Source: Acidimicrobiia bacterium
GTDB lineage: Bacteria; Actinomycetota; Acidimicrobiia; IMCC26256; PALSA-610
NCBI GenBank assembly: GCA_027494135.1
Contig: JAOSJK010000012.1
Coordinates: 734,795-798,794 of the forward strand
Direction: 5' to 3'
Length of the DNA stretch: 64,000 nucleotides
The number at the start of each line of letters is the position of its first letter. Position 1 is the stretch's first letter. The translations under genes were made by a program, and so were the position numbers. Of this stretch, positions 9,503-19,026 are shown piece after piece. The notes below the pieces were generated by a model. It saw only the letters and a program-made list of their open reading frames with translations, was not told the DNA's origin and did no database searches.

Positions 9503-10653
9503 TGGGAGCTGCGCTGCGCGACCTCCGCCCCGTCCACGTCGTCGGGGTCGGTCTCCACCGCTACCAGCGCGGGTCCGACACCACCTTCGTGACCCTGGGC
9601 CTGACCGCGGTGCGCGGGGCGCTGACCGACGCCGGCCTCGATTGGCCCGAGGTCGAGGCCGCCTACACCGGCACCGCGCTCCTCGGCTTCGCCGTCGGCC
9701 GCACGATGCTCAGGTACCTCGGGGCGACCGGCATCCCCATGGTCCAAGTGGAGAACGCGTCGGCGTCCGGCTCGACGGCCTTTCGCATGGCGTGCCTCGA
9801 CGTCGCAACAGGTATCAGCGACATCGCCGTCGCGATCGGGGTCGACAAGCCCGAGATGCCCAGGTTGGCACCGGCGAGGGCCGGACTGCGCGACCTGGTG
9901 GGCTCGCGGATGCTCCCGGTCACTCACTTCGCGCTCCTCGCCGACGAGTACATGCACCGCTACGGCGTCACGCCCGAGCAGGTCGCACTCGTCGCGGTGA
10001 AGAACCATCGGAATGGGGCGCGCAACCCGTTCGCGCACCGGCAGAAGGAACGGACGCTCGACGACGTGCTCGGCGAGGACCCTCTTGCGGGTGTGTTGAC
10101 GAGACTCCAGTGCTGCCCGATCGGCGAGGGGGCGGCCGCCGTCATCGTGGCATCTGACTCGGCCGTCGAGCGGCTCGGCCTCAACCGCTCCAGATCTGTG
10201 CAGGTTCTCTCCTCTGTCCTCGCTTCGGAGCGCGTCTACCCGGGCGCGGCAAACTGGGACGCGGAGCTGACGCGGGAGACGACGGCTTGCGCTCTCGCAG
10301 AGGCCGGGATCGGCACGGCCGACCTCGACGTGATCGAGGTTCACGACGCCTTCAGCATCGAGGAGCTCATCTACCTCGAGGCGATGGGTGTCTGCGGCCA
10401 GGGTGAGGCGGCCGCGCTCCTGACCGACGGCGCCTGGGACATCGGCGGCCGGTGCGCGGTCAGCCCCTCCGGCGGCCTTCTCTCGATGGGCCACCCGATC
10501 GGCCCGACAGGGGTCGGTCAGGTCGTCGAGATCACTCGCCAGCTCCGCGGTGAGGCGGGCGACCGCCAGCACCCCGGCGCCCGCACGGGGCTCGCGCACA
10601 TGGTCGGGGTGGGGGCGGTCTGCGCCGTGCACGTGCTTCGCACCGCCGAGTAG
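9499..10653 (+). CDS. Thiolase-like protein lacking the nucleophilic Cys (SCP-x/Ltp2 aldolase type)
   Basis: A 384-residue thiolase-fold protein. The start is GTG 9499 or ATG 9502, overlapping the DUF35 stop. The region that carries the acyl-accepting Cys in thiolases reads VENASASGSTA, so Ser88 replaces Cys. The GHPIGPTG motif (His332) and VHDAFSIEE are kept, but the C-terminal Cys-Gly-Gly-Gly loop reads HMVGVGAVC. With both catalytic Cys absent it should not act as a thiolase. Together with the adjacent DUF35 gene it fits an Ltp2-type CoA-ester aldolase. Function inferred, not shown. Confidence 0.8.
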   Translation: MMGAALRDLRPVHVVGVGLHRYQRGSDTTFVTLGLTAVRGALTDAGLDWPEVEAAYTGTALLGFAVGRTMLRYLGATGIPMVQVENASASGSTAFRMACLDVATGISDIAVAIGVDKPEMPRLAPARAGLRDLVGSRMLPVTHFALLADEYMHRYGVTPEQVALVAVKNHRNGARNPFAHRQKERTLDDVLGEDPLAGVLTRLQCCPIGEGAAAVIVASDSAVERLGLNRSRSVQVLSSVLASERVYPGAANWDAELTRETTACALAEAGIGTADLDVIEVHDAFSIEELIYLEAMGVCGQGEAAALLTDGAWDIGGRCAVSPSGGLLSMGHPIGPTGVGQVVEITRQLRGEAGDRQHPGARTGLAHMVGVGAVCAVHVLRTAE

Positions 10654-10714
10654 ACAAGCCGAGTAGACAATTCGCTACGACGTCCGCACACGCCGACTCC
10701 AACAGGAGGACCTG

Positions 10715-12239
10715 ATGTCGCACGACACGATCGCGACCCCCACCGTCAAGGTCGCCGATCACCGCGAGCCGGCATTCGTTCACGGCGCGCAGGACGACAT
10801 AGCCCGTGCCCGGATCGAGGAGTACGTAGCGCGCAACGGGCGACGGCCGAACATCCTGGTCGTGCTCTTCGACGACGTCGGATGGGGGTGACTTCGGCTG
10901 CTACGGCGGGGGCGTTGCCGTTGGCGCCCCCACCCCGAACATCGATCGACTGGCACACGAGGGGCTGATGCTCACGTCCTGCTACTCGCAGCCCACCTGC
11001 ACACCGTCGCGAGCCTCGTTGATGACTGGTCGGCTCCCGATGCGTCACGGGCTTCAGCGACCCCCGATGTACGGAGAGGCCGGCGGACTCGACGGCGAGG
11101 TGACGATCGCGAGTCTCCTCAGCGATGCCGGCTACGTCACCCAGGCTGTGGGCAAGTGGCACCTCGGCGAGAACAGCGAGTCGCAGCCCCAGAATGTCGG
11201 GTTCGACGATTACTACGGGTTCCTGTCGGTCTCCGACATGTACACCGAGTGGCGTGACCCCTACTTCTTCCCTGAGGTCGTCTACAGCGAGGAGCGCACC
11301 GCCTGGGTCGAGAATCAGCCGTTCAGCAAGTGCTTCGTGCACGCCTCGAGGGGCGGTGAGGTGGAGGAGGTCGAGGAGGTGACGATCCCCGTGCTCTCCA
11401 CCCTCGACGACAAGTGGGCCGACTACTCGATCGACTTCCTGCGTCGCATGGCTACCGACGATCGGCCGTGGTTCCTCTACCACAGCACCCGTGGCGCCCA
11501 CTTCGACAACTACCCGCACGAGCGGTTCCTCGGGTCGTCACCGGCCCGTCACCCCTACAAGGACACGATCGTCGAGCTCGACGACATCGTGGGGCGACTC
11601 GTCGAGACCCTGCGCGAGACCGGGCAGCTCGAGCACACGATGATCGTCGTGACATCAGACAACGGACCCGAGATGGAGACCTGGCCCGACGCGGCGTGCA
11701 CGCCATTCCGCTGCGCAAAGGGATCTACCTGGGAGGGCGGCGTGCGGGTGCCGGCCGTGGTGTCGTGGCCCGGAATGATCGAGGGCGGTCGGTCGTCCGA
11801 TGGACTCTTCGACCAGATGGACCTCTTCCTCACGGCCCTGACACTCGCCGGTGCCGACGACTCGGCGCCGAGCGACCGCTACATCGACTCCGTGGACCAG
11901 ACATCGTTCCTGCTCGCTCCCGACGGCGAGTCGAACCGCAAGTTCCAGTACTACTGGCTCGGGCAGACCTTCTCCGCGCTGCGGGTCGGTGAGTACAAGT
12001 TCATGATCGCGTCGATCTCCGACAACGACACCGACGTCCAGAACCCAGGTGGCTTCACGGGCGTCCTGCAGAAGTACCCCTACCCGCGCCTCTACAACCT
12101 CTACCTGGACCCGAAGGAGACGCACTCGTACTTCATTCGGAAGCTCGCGTACCTGGAGGTGTTCCGCGAGGGCGCCGCAGGTCACATCGGGAGCTTCGCC
12201 AAGTACCCGCCCCGCGTCGTCGTCGGCCTCAACGCCTGA
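10715..12239 (+). CDS. Type I sulfatase (frameshifted)
   Basis: The ATG at 10715 has a strong AGGAGG site 6 bases upstream. The N-terminal metal site reads NILVVLFDDVGWG and then hits a stop because a G-run at about 10885-10890 has one G too many; removing it restores DFGCYGG. The catalytic motif is CTPSRASLMTGR with Cys95, the residue that becomes formylglycine. GKWHLGE and TSDNGPEM complete the sulfatase signature. About 507 residues, no obvious signal peptide. It follows the aldolase operon by 61 bases and may hydrolyse a sulfate ester feeding that pathway. Hairpin A2 follows the stop. Confidence 0.88.
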
Positions 12240-12252
12240 CGCCCCCACCCCT

Positions 12253-12299
12253 GACGGGCGTCGATAGACCACACATATTGTGGTCTATCGACGCCCGTC
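12253..12299. terminator. Hairpin family A, copy 2 (bidirectional terminator)
   Basis: A 21-bp perfect stem with loop CATAT between the convergent stops of the sulfatase (12239) and the TorD-family gene (12329). The inner 15 bp match copies at 4398 and 38209. The outer bases are GACGGGC paired with GCCCGTC, where the other copies have GACGAGC/GCTCGTC, so the stem is preserved by paired changes. Confidence 0.8.
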
Positions 12300-12328
12300 C
12301 TGGTGCGGGGCTGCGGCGCGCCGGCGGG

Positions 12329-12985
12329 TCAGGCGGCAGATAGGGCGGCGTGCTCGGCGGCGGCGAAGTGACCGAGAAGGTCGATGAGCGCCCGGTAGAG
12401 CGACATCGGGTCCTTCTTCGCCAACCGACCTGCGATCGGCGGCATCCACTTCGTCACGTGGCGCTCGAGTATGTCGCGCTGCACGGAGCGGAACGTCTGC
12501 ACCGCCTCCGCATCGACGGCCTCGGCCTCGCCTGCGCAGAGGAACGCAAGGAACTCGAGCACCGTCGGGATCGCGTCAGGGAGGTCGCGTTCGGGAGCAT
12601 TGGCCACCGATAGGCCGAAGTGCCTGTAGAAGCGCAACAGCTCCTCCATGACCTGGCGTCTGTCGCCACCGTGCACGCCCCCGTAGAGAGGCACCGGAGC
12701 GCCCCCGGACGGCACGTCGAAGAGGCGGATGAACTCGACCTCCACCTCCTCGGGATCTCCTGAGGCGAGACCGTCGGAGTCGAGTGGGAGCGGGTACGGA
12801 AACGGATAGGCGAGGGCATCGACGAGTCTCCGCGCCTCCGACGCGATCCGACCGGCGGCGAAGTCGGACACGAAGTCGTCGGTCGGGAAGGTGAGCCAGT
12901 CGGCCAGACTCGCCCACAGCTCGCTGCGCGCGACCGCGGCCGCCTGATGATCGGCGGCTCCCGCCGCTGTCGGTGTCACCGTCAC
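12329..12985 (-). CDS. TorD/DmsD-family molybdoenzyme chaperone
   Basis: A 218-residue, mostly helical protein with the family pattern EVEFIRLFDVPSGGAPVPLYGGVHGGDRRQVMEELLRFYRHFGL in the middle (residues about 80-125). It contains ERDLPDAIPTVLEFLAFLC, close to the conserved E-PDHI-EL motif of TorD chaperones. These bind the catalytic subunit and help insert the Mo cofactor. It is last in the alpha-gamma-beta-chaperone operon; its start overlaps the beta-subunit stop by 4 bases. Codon use and spacing look normal. Confidence 0.88.
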   Translation of the reverse strand: MTVTPTAAGAADHQAAAVARSELWASLADWLTFPTDDFVSDFAAGRIASEARRLVDALAYPFPYPLPLDSDGLASGDPEEVEVEFIRLFDVPSGGAPVPLYGGVHGGDRRQVMEELLRFYRHFGLSVANAPERDLPDAIPTVLEFLAFLCAGEAEAVDAEAVQTFRSVQRDILERHVTKWMPPIAGRLAKKDPMSLYRALIDLLGHFAAAEHAALSAA

Positions 12986-14182
12986 CTGGCGGGTGGGCGT
13001 TCGAGTTCGCCGGGGTCGGTGGTGAAGGGCCCGAGTAGGTCGTTCCAGTTGCGGGCGATGAGGATGTCCATGAGCTCGGAACGCTTACCGGTGTGTGCCT
13101 TGGCGCGTTCCTTGGCGATCGTCTCGAACGCCTTGTGGACGCCTGGGCCGAAGAGCTGTTCGAGCTGTTCGGTGGGCATCCGTGATGCGTCCTCGTCGAA
13201 CTCGCCGTTCTCGTCGAACGCGGTCGGTAGCGTCGGCGGGATGTAGAAGACGTTGGGGAGCACCTCGAAGTCGGGGCGCAACGGCAGAGCGACCTTCCAC
13301 TTGTGGACCAGCTTGTAGATGTCGGAGTCGGGATCATCTACGAAGCCGACATGGCGTAGACGTCCCGGGCACTGCCGCACACACGCCGGCGCTGCTCCCT
13401 CTTCGAGGCGCGGGTAGCACGAGATGCACTTCTGAGCGATGACTTTCTGCTCGTTGAAGTAGATCCGCTTGTACGGGCACGCCTCCGCACAGAACCGGTA
13501 GCCGTGGCACCGGTCCTCATCGATCAAGATGATGCCGTCTTCGTCACGCCGGTAGATCGTGTCGCGCGGACACGCCTCGAGGCATGCAGGCTCCGAACAG
13601 TTCATGCACAACAACGGCAGGTAGAAGAAATGCGAGTTCGGGTACTCGCCTCCCCCCATGTCCTCATCCCAGTTCGGGCCCCACTGAGGTGCCCCCACCA
13701 TCATGCTCACGCGGCTTCAGGTACGACGACCCGTACTTCGAACCGAACACGTCTTCGTAATCGAACTCCCAGGCCTCACCCCACTCGCGCTTACCAGGAA
13801 GCTCACCAGGCACCGGCTTGCCATCACGGTAACCGCCACCCAACTCGAACGCATCGCGCGGAGTGCCCCGGCCAGGGATCGTAGACACGATGTTCCACCA
13901 CATCGGCTCCATACCCGGCCCACGCGTCCACTGCGTCTTACACGCGACTGAACACGTCTGACACCCCAGACACTTGTTCAGATCCAACACCATCGCGAAC
14001 TGGTGCTTCGGCCCATCCGCCCCAGCACGCGCAGCCTTCCCCACAGCCTTCTTCGCAGGCGCTCTCTTCGCAGGCTTCGTCGAACGCACGACCGTCTTGG
14101 ACGCCACAGCCTTCTTCTTCGCAGGCGCCTTCACCGCCGACCTCGACGCTGACTTGGTCGCTGACTTCTTCGTGGGACTCAT
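12982..14182 (-). CDS. Type II DMSO reductase-family iron-sulfur (beta) subunit with Lys/Ala-rich N-terminal extension (frameshifted)
   Basis: Electron-transfer subunit related to EbdB, DdhB, SerB, ClrB and NarH. About 60 N-terminal residues are histone H1-like (KAPAKKKAVASK, KRAPAKKAVGKAARAGA) and precede the first cluster motif, KCLGCQTCSVAC, near residue 71. Further motifs are CMNCSEPACLEAC, CHGYRFCAEACPYKR and CISCYPRLEEGAAPACVRQCPG, together enough for four Fe-S clusters. The frame breaks near 13700-13715. Start ATG at 14182 overlaps the gamma stop. The basic extension is not a feature of characterised homologues. Confidence 0.88.
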
Positions 14183-14862
14183 CGCCGAGACGCTCCTGAA
14201 TCTCCAAGCTGCAACTCACACCACTGCGGCGAGTACGACTTCAACCCGGCACGCTCCTTCGCAGCACCACACCACACCGCGAACCCGACCGGCACGCTCC
14301 CACCAGCCGCCAACCCCACACCATCAGCACCGAGCGGCCGGCCCAACACAACCTGCCAACGACCATCATCCCACTGCGCTCGAGCCCTCACCCCATGCTC
14401 GACCGCACGCTCCACCGTCCCCAGGCCCTTAGCCCTCACCTGGAACGGCAGCTCCGTACCCGCACGCCAGAACCAGCCCTCAACAGGCTTACGCGCCGAA
14501 CCCATCGTCGAGATCTCCGCCGACCGGCCATCGGCAGGGAACAACACCGCGCACCCATCCGCGTACACGTTCCAATCATCGATACGCCGCTGCGGACTCA
14601 CAGCCGACCACTCCAACCGCACAGCAACAGCGTCCTTACCCACCAGAGCACGAACCCTCACCTCACGCACATCACCACGATGCCGGCGCGCCCACGCAAC
14701 CTGCACATACCCCGAAGGCTGATCCTCCAACGGAGTAGGCACCAACCTCACCGCCAACTCCGACGCCTTACCCCACTCCAAAGCATCAGGAGCCAACAAC
14801 CCATCCAAACCCGCACGCACCCCACGCGCCTCAACCAGACCCTCCGTCGCCACAACCATCAC
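14179..14862 (-). CDS. Type II DMSO reductase-family haem b (gamma) subunit, ethylbenzene dehydrogenase-related
   Basis: A 227-residue protein of the ethylbenzene dehydrogenase gamma-type haem-binding family. Indicators are VQVAWARRHRGDVREV, RLEWS, the D-W-x-V-Y-A-D-G-C-A-V segment, and ISTMGSARKPVEGWFWRAG, which carries a candidate Met axial ligand; a Lys in GLKSYSPQW near the C-terminus is a candidate second ligand. No signal peptide is visible, although characterised gamma subunits are periplasmic. It lies between alpha and beta with 4-base overlaps on each side. Confidence 0.82.
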   Translation of the reverse strand: MMVVATEGLVEARGVRAGLDGLLAPDALEWGKASELAVRLVPTPLEDQPSGYVQVAWARRHRGDVREVRVRALVGKDAVAVRLEWSAVSPQRRIDDWNVYADGCAVLFPADGRSAEISTMGSARKPVEGWFWRAGTELPFQVRAKGLGTVERAVEHGVRARAQWDDGRWQVVLGRPLGADGVGLAAGGSVPVGFAVWCGAAKERAGLKSYSPQWCELQLGDSGASRR

Positions 14863-17720
14863 ACAGGCTCCCGAACTTTCTCGATATCGATCGCAACTTC
14901 CTTCGGCACATGGTTCTGGCTCTGGTAGAAGACCTTGTAGCCGAGGTGCCCGTAGTCGGCGACCATGCTCGTCGGCTTCAGAGGGCTCGCTGCCACGGAG
15001 TTCTGTGCTCCACCACCGGGGAACTGGTAGCCCTCCCAGGCGTGATAGCAGATCACCTCACCCGGCTGCACCGACGCGGCGACCTTCGCACGCAAGATGA
15101 ACTCACCCACATCGTTGTAGACACGGATAAAGTCGTTGTCGTCGATGCCACGCGAACGAGCATCAGCGACACTCACATACGCGACCGGCCCACCACGCTG
15201 CAACCTCAACAGCTGCTCGTTCGCACGGAAGATCGCATGCTGGCTCCACCGCGTGTGACCACCCGTCAACCGCAACGGGTAAGGACCACCCGCCGGCAGC
15301 GGCTCCTTGTGCACACAGAGCTGCTCGCCGATCTCCATGAACCACGGGTGATCGATGTAGAACTGCTGACGGCCCGTCAACGTCGGCCACGGGTTCTTGT
15401 CCTTCACGTACCAGTGAAACTGATTCGTCGGGCGGCTCTCGTCGTAATCGCTCATCACCGAGTTGATGCCTGCGGCCATGTAGAACGGCTCGATCTCCTT
15501 GATCTTCACCATCCCCTGCTCCACAGCCTTGTTCCACGGCTGCTCACCCAGATCCGATGCCTTCGTGATCGCGGAGTACGACATGATGTAGTCGAGCGCC
15601 GCGACCTCGCCCTCCGCACCCTCCGCATACGCGCCGTCGTTGCACATCTCGTCGTAGATGTTCGAGAGGGTGTGCTCGATACCGTTCGAGTCGAGGAACG
15701 ATTCGACACCCCTGGCGCGCGCACGCTCCTGGATCGCCTTCGCCATCAAGAAGACGATGTCCCACTCGTGCTTCGACTCATACAGAGCCGGCACCGCACG
15801 ATCACCCACGACCACATACGGCAGATACGACTGCACGTACTTGATCCCCGGCTTCTCGTAGTAACCGCACGCCGGCAGGATGTAGTCGGCGGCCATGCCC
15901 GAGGTCGACATCCGGAAGTCGCACGTGACGATCGTGTCGATGCTCGCCCACAGGCTCTCGCGAATCGTCTCCGAGTTCGGCCACCGGCGCAGCGGGTTCG
16001 GACCCGAAAAGTAAAGGAAGCGAGGACGCTTCGGCGGCCGCGGCCAGATCGGCTGCCACCCCTTCTCGAGAATCTCGTCCATGTACTCCGAGATGGGCCT
16101 CTTGAACGCCGGATCGGCGTACTCGGACTTCTGTGCGACCTCGCGCCACTTCGGGTCGTGCGCGTACAACCAAGGGATCATCGGGCTACCGCGCATGATG
16201 TCCGACATCTCGAACATCATCTTCGTAACGGTCTTCAGCGACACACGGTCGACCGGGGGCGCCTCAGGCGGCTCAGTGGCGATCTTGACACCATCCGTAC
16301 CGAGGCTGGGGAACGGCCACCAGGTGGAGACCTTGATGCCCGACCCGGGCTTCCCACCGGTGTTTCCCGTCAGAGCAACCAGATACACCATGCCCCGCTG
16401 GAACAGATCGGAGTGGTAGTGCTTGCACGCGCCCCACGACGCGAAGATCATCGCCGACTTCGCAGCCGGCAAACTCGCGGGCCACCGTACGGATGTTGTT
16501 CGCATGCACACCCGTGATCTCCGCCACGGTCTCCGGCGAGTACTGCTGCACATGCTCACGCAACAGATCGAAGACCGTACGCACCTTCACCTTCGAGCCG
16601 TCCGCCAACTTCACGGTGCGCGCACCCGAGAGCGCCGGATCGTCGTTCGGCAGCGATCGCGATGGTGTCGACATCCGACTCCCAGGTGCCGTCAGCCAAC
16701 CTCAAACGCTTCTTCTTCGCGTTCCAGTAGTAGAAGCCCTCTTCGGAGCCGCCCTCTACGCAGTCGCTCTCCCGCAGGAACCGGCCCGTGTCATCACGCA
16801 CCAGGAACGGCAGATCAGTCTGCTCCTTGACGAACTCCTCGTCGTACAGGCCCTCGTTGATCACAACGTTGACCATGCCCAGCGCCAACGCAGCATCCGT
16901 ACCCATCCGGACATTGACCCACCGGTCGGCGTGCGGCGTAGACGGTGAGAAGTCGGGCGCAATCGAGACGACCTTCGCGCCCCGATAGCGCGCCTCCCAG
17001 ATGAAGTGAGCGTCGGCAGGGCGCGTGTAGCTGGGGTTCCCGATCCAGATCATGATGTAGTCGGAGAGGAACCAGTCGTCGGCAGTGCCCTCCGACATGT
17101 ACGTGCCCCACGACTGGATCAGCCCGACCGGCAGGTCACCCACACCCGCCCAGGAGTCGATGGTGCTCGCGCCCAGCCCGTTGTTGAAGATGTGACCCTC
17201 GAGCCCGGCGAGCGATGCCGTTGTCGGCGTTGGTGGTCCCGTGGTCGTAGACGATGCACTCCGCACCATCCTCGACGATCACGTCGATCAGCTTGTCGGC
17301 GATCTCCGACAACGCCTCGTCCCACGACAGCCGCTGCCACTTCCCCGACCCGCGCTCCCCCACCCGCTTCATCGGGTAACGGATACGAGTCGGGTCGTAC
17401 ATCTGCACGCTGTACGCACACCCCGACGGGCAACCACGCGGATTGAAGTCAGGCACGTCGGCGCATGCCTGCTCGTAGTTGGCGTTCTGCTCCTCGCGCC
17501 AGACGATCCCGTCCTTCACATACGCGTCTAGCGAACACGCCGAGATGCAGTTCGCCCGGGAATGCGTCACATGGACGACGTCGTCCCAGGTCCACGACTC
17601 CCGATACACGTCCTCCCAGCCCCGATACGCATAGGGCTTGCGGAGAACCTCCTGAAGACGAGTGCCGGCATCGATCGGGGCGAGGCGCCGAAGCCTCGCC
17701 GCCGTAGTGGTTTCAGCCAT
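14859..17720 (-). CDS. Type II DMSO reductase-family catalytic (alpha) subunit, copy 1 (three frameshifts)
   Basis: Mo-bisMGD catalytic subunit of about 950 residues. The N-terminal cluster region reads THSRANCISACSLDAYVKDG, i.e. His where most Mo-bisMGD enzymes have the first Cys, as in NarG and EbdA, with a later Cys in NPRGCPSGC. Asp in AGVGDLPVGL is the likely Mo ligand. Shifts are needed near 17220, 16645 and 16468; the protein reads normally on either side (AGLEGHIFNNG, ARTVKLADGSKVKV, AAKSAMIFASWGACKHYH). No twin-arginine signal is seen (MAETTTAARLRRLAP). First large gene of the alpha-gamma-beta-TorD operon; two paralogues lie at 22185 and 46552. Confidence 0.9.
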
Positions 17721-17741
17721 GAGAGGAGGCGACCGCGACGG

Positions 17742-17882
17742 TCAGGACTTCGAGCCCTTGGCGGGCCCCGTCTTCTCGTCGGCCTCGGCCTCGGCCTCGG
17801 CCTTCTTGGCCTTCGCCGCGTCGTCCTTCGCCTTCTCGTCCTTGAGCTTGTCGGCGTCGAGCTTGATCTGAAGAGCGAACAC
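17742..17882 (-). CDS. 46-residue highly charged peptide leading the molybdoenzyme operon
   Basis: A GTG start at 17882 is preceded at 5-base spacing by a strong GTAGGAGGC ribosome-binding site. The product begins MFALQIKLDAD and then is almost entirely Lys, Asp, Glu and Ala (for example KAKKAEAEAEADEK), ending GPAKGSKS. It ends 21 bases before the alpha-subunit ATG, so it is probably co-transcribed and translationally coupled. The AEAEAE part is encoded by 6-bp tandem repeats. No known family recognised; it could be a leader peptide or a small accessory subunit that pairs electrostatically with the basic tail of the beta subunit. Confidence 0.6.
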   Translation of the reverse strand: MFALQIKLDADKLKDEKAKDDAAKAKKAEAEAEADEKTGPAKGSKS

Positions 17883-18119
17883 GCTGCCTCCTACGGTGCT
17901 ATCGGGTCTGTGAGCACGGATGGTGCGTCGGATCGGGGCCGGGGACCTCCCCGTGTAATCCCTAGTATTGATGGCTAGACTATGCGGAGATTCGGGTCAT
18001 GCGAAGTATCTCCCGGACGAAGCCCTAAGTCAAGCCCGTCCGGACCCTGGTCCGGCGGGACATCCCCCACCGCGACGGGCGAGTCGCCCGAGCAGCGAAG
18101 TCGAGTCCCAGGAGCACCA
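17883..18119. promoter_or_regulatory. Divergent promoter region between molybdoenzyme operon and MoxR/VWA genes
   Basis: A 237-base gap with divergent genes on both sides, so both promoters must lie here. A locally AT-rich stretch at about 17958-17985 (CCTAGTATTGATGGCTAG then ACTATGCGG) contains an imperfect inverted repeat and is the most likely core promoter or operator. A short GGGGA/TCCCC stem sits near 17940-17953. No factor can be named. Confidence 0.4.
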
Positions 18120-18992
18120 TTGAGCCTAGCGTCGAAGCCGCGAAACGACTTCAAGAGGATGCAGATCGAGGAGTTCAGGCTCCACGAAGAGCCCTTCTAC
18201 CTGCCGGTGTCCGACGAGGTCGAGCTCTTCGACGCGGCGTACGAGCAGAACGTCCCCGTACTGCTCAAGGGCCCGACCGGCTGCGGCAAGACGCGCTTCG
18301 TCGAGTACATGTCGTGGCGCCTGCACCGCCACATCGCAGATCAGGACGACGAGGGCGTACCCCTGATCACCGTGGCCTGCCACGAAGACCTCACCGCGTC
18401 CGATCTCGTCGGGCGCTATCTCCTGGAGGGCGAGGAGACGAGGTGGATCGACGGGCCCCTCACCCGTGCCGTGAAGGTGGGCGCCATCTGCTACCTCGAC
18501 GAGGTGGTCGAGGCGCGCAAGGACACGACCGTGCTGATCCATCCGCTGGCCGACTACCGGCGTCACCTGCCAATCGAGAAGCGTGGAGAGCTGCTCGAAG
18601 CGGCCGACGGCTTCCTCCTCGTCATGTCGTACAACCCGGGCTACCAGTCGGCGCTCAAGGACCTCAAGCACTCGACCCGCCAACGATTCATTGCGATCGA
18701 GTTCGACTACCCGCCGCGCGACCAGGAGATCGAGATCATACGAACTGAGGCGGGGTGCTCCGCCGAGGTCGCCGAATCGCTCGCGAAGCTCGCAGAGAAG
18801 GTCCGAAACCTCCGTCAGCACGGACTGGGCGAAGGAGTCTCGACCCGACTGCTCGTCTACGCCGGCAAGCTCGTCGCGCAGGGGATCTCGCCACGCCGCG
18901 CGTGCCAGAGCGCGATTGTGTGGGCATTGACCGACGACGTGGAGCTCCAACGCACGATCGGTGAAGTCGTCGCGTCGATCTTCGACGACTAG
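18120..18992 (+). CDS. MoxR-family AAA+ ATPase, CbbQ/NirQ/NorQ/GpvN type
   Basis: A 290-residue AAA+ chaperone-type ATPase. The TTG start at 18120 is chosen because AGGAG lies 6 bases upstream; ATG 18159 is the alternative. Walker A GPTGCGKT at residues 51-58, Walker B ICYLDEV near 126, sensor [10 protein letters not shown] near 166, then [12 protein letters not shown]. These proteins, with a VWA partner, activate metalloenzymes: CbbQO for Rubisco, NorQD for nitric oxide reductase, CoxDE for the Cu-Mo site of CO dehydrogenase. The VWA partner follows at 19027. Divergent from the molybdoenzyme operon, which suggests that enzyme is its client. Confidence 0.88.
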   Translation: MSLASKPRNDFKRMQIEEFRLHEEPFYLPVSDEVELFDAAYEQNVPVLLKGPTGCGKTRFVEYMSWRLHRHIADQDDEGVPLITVACHEDLTASDLVGRYLLEGEETRWIDGPLTRAVKVGAICYLDEVVEARKDTTVLIHPLADYRRHLPIEKRGELLEAADGFLLVMSYNPGYQSALKDLKHSTRQRFIAIEFDYPPRDQEIEIIRTEAGCSAEVAESLAKLAEKVRNLRQHGLGEGVSTRLLVYAGKLVAQGISPRRACQSAIVWALTDDVELQRTIGEVVASIFDD

Positions 18993-19026
18993 AAGGGCGC
19001 CTCGTGAGCGGCAGCTCGGAACACGA

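Noticed and set aside
14910..16517. A 535-codon plus-strand frame opposite the molybdoenzyme alpha subunit
   Set aside because: Composition RHRHL-rich without any recognisable motif; the opposite strand encodes a clear Mo-bisMGD protein.
16556..17269. Separate small oxidoreductase genes within 14859-17720
   Set aside because: The four overlapping frames line up end to end with intact paralogues, so they are one gene broken by frameshifts.
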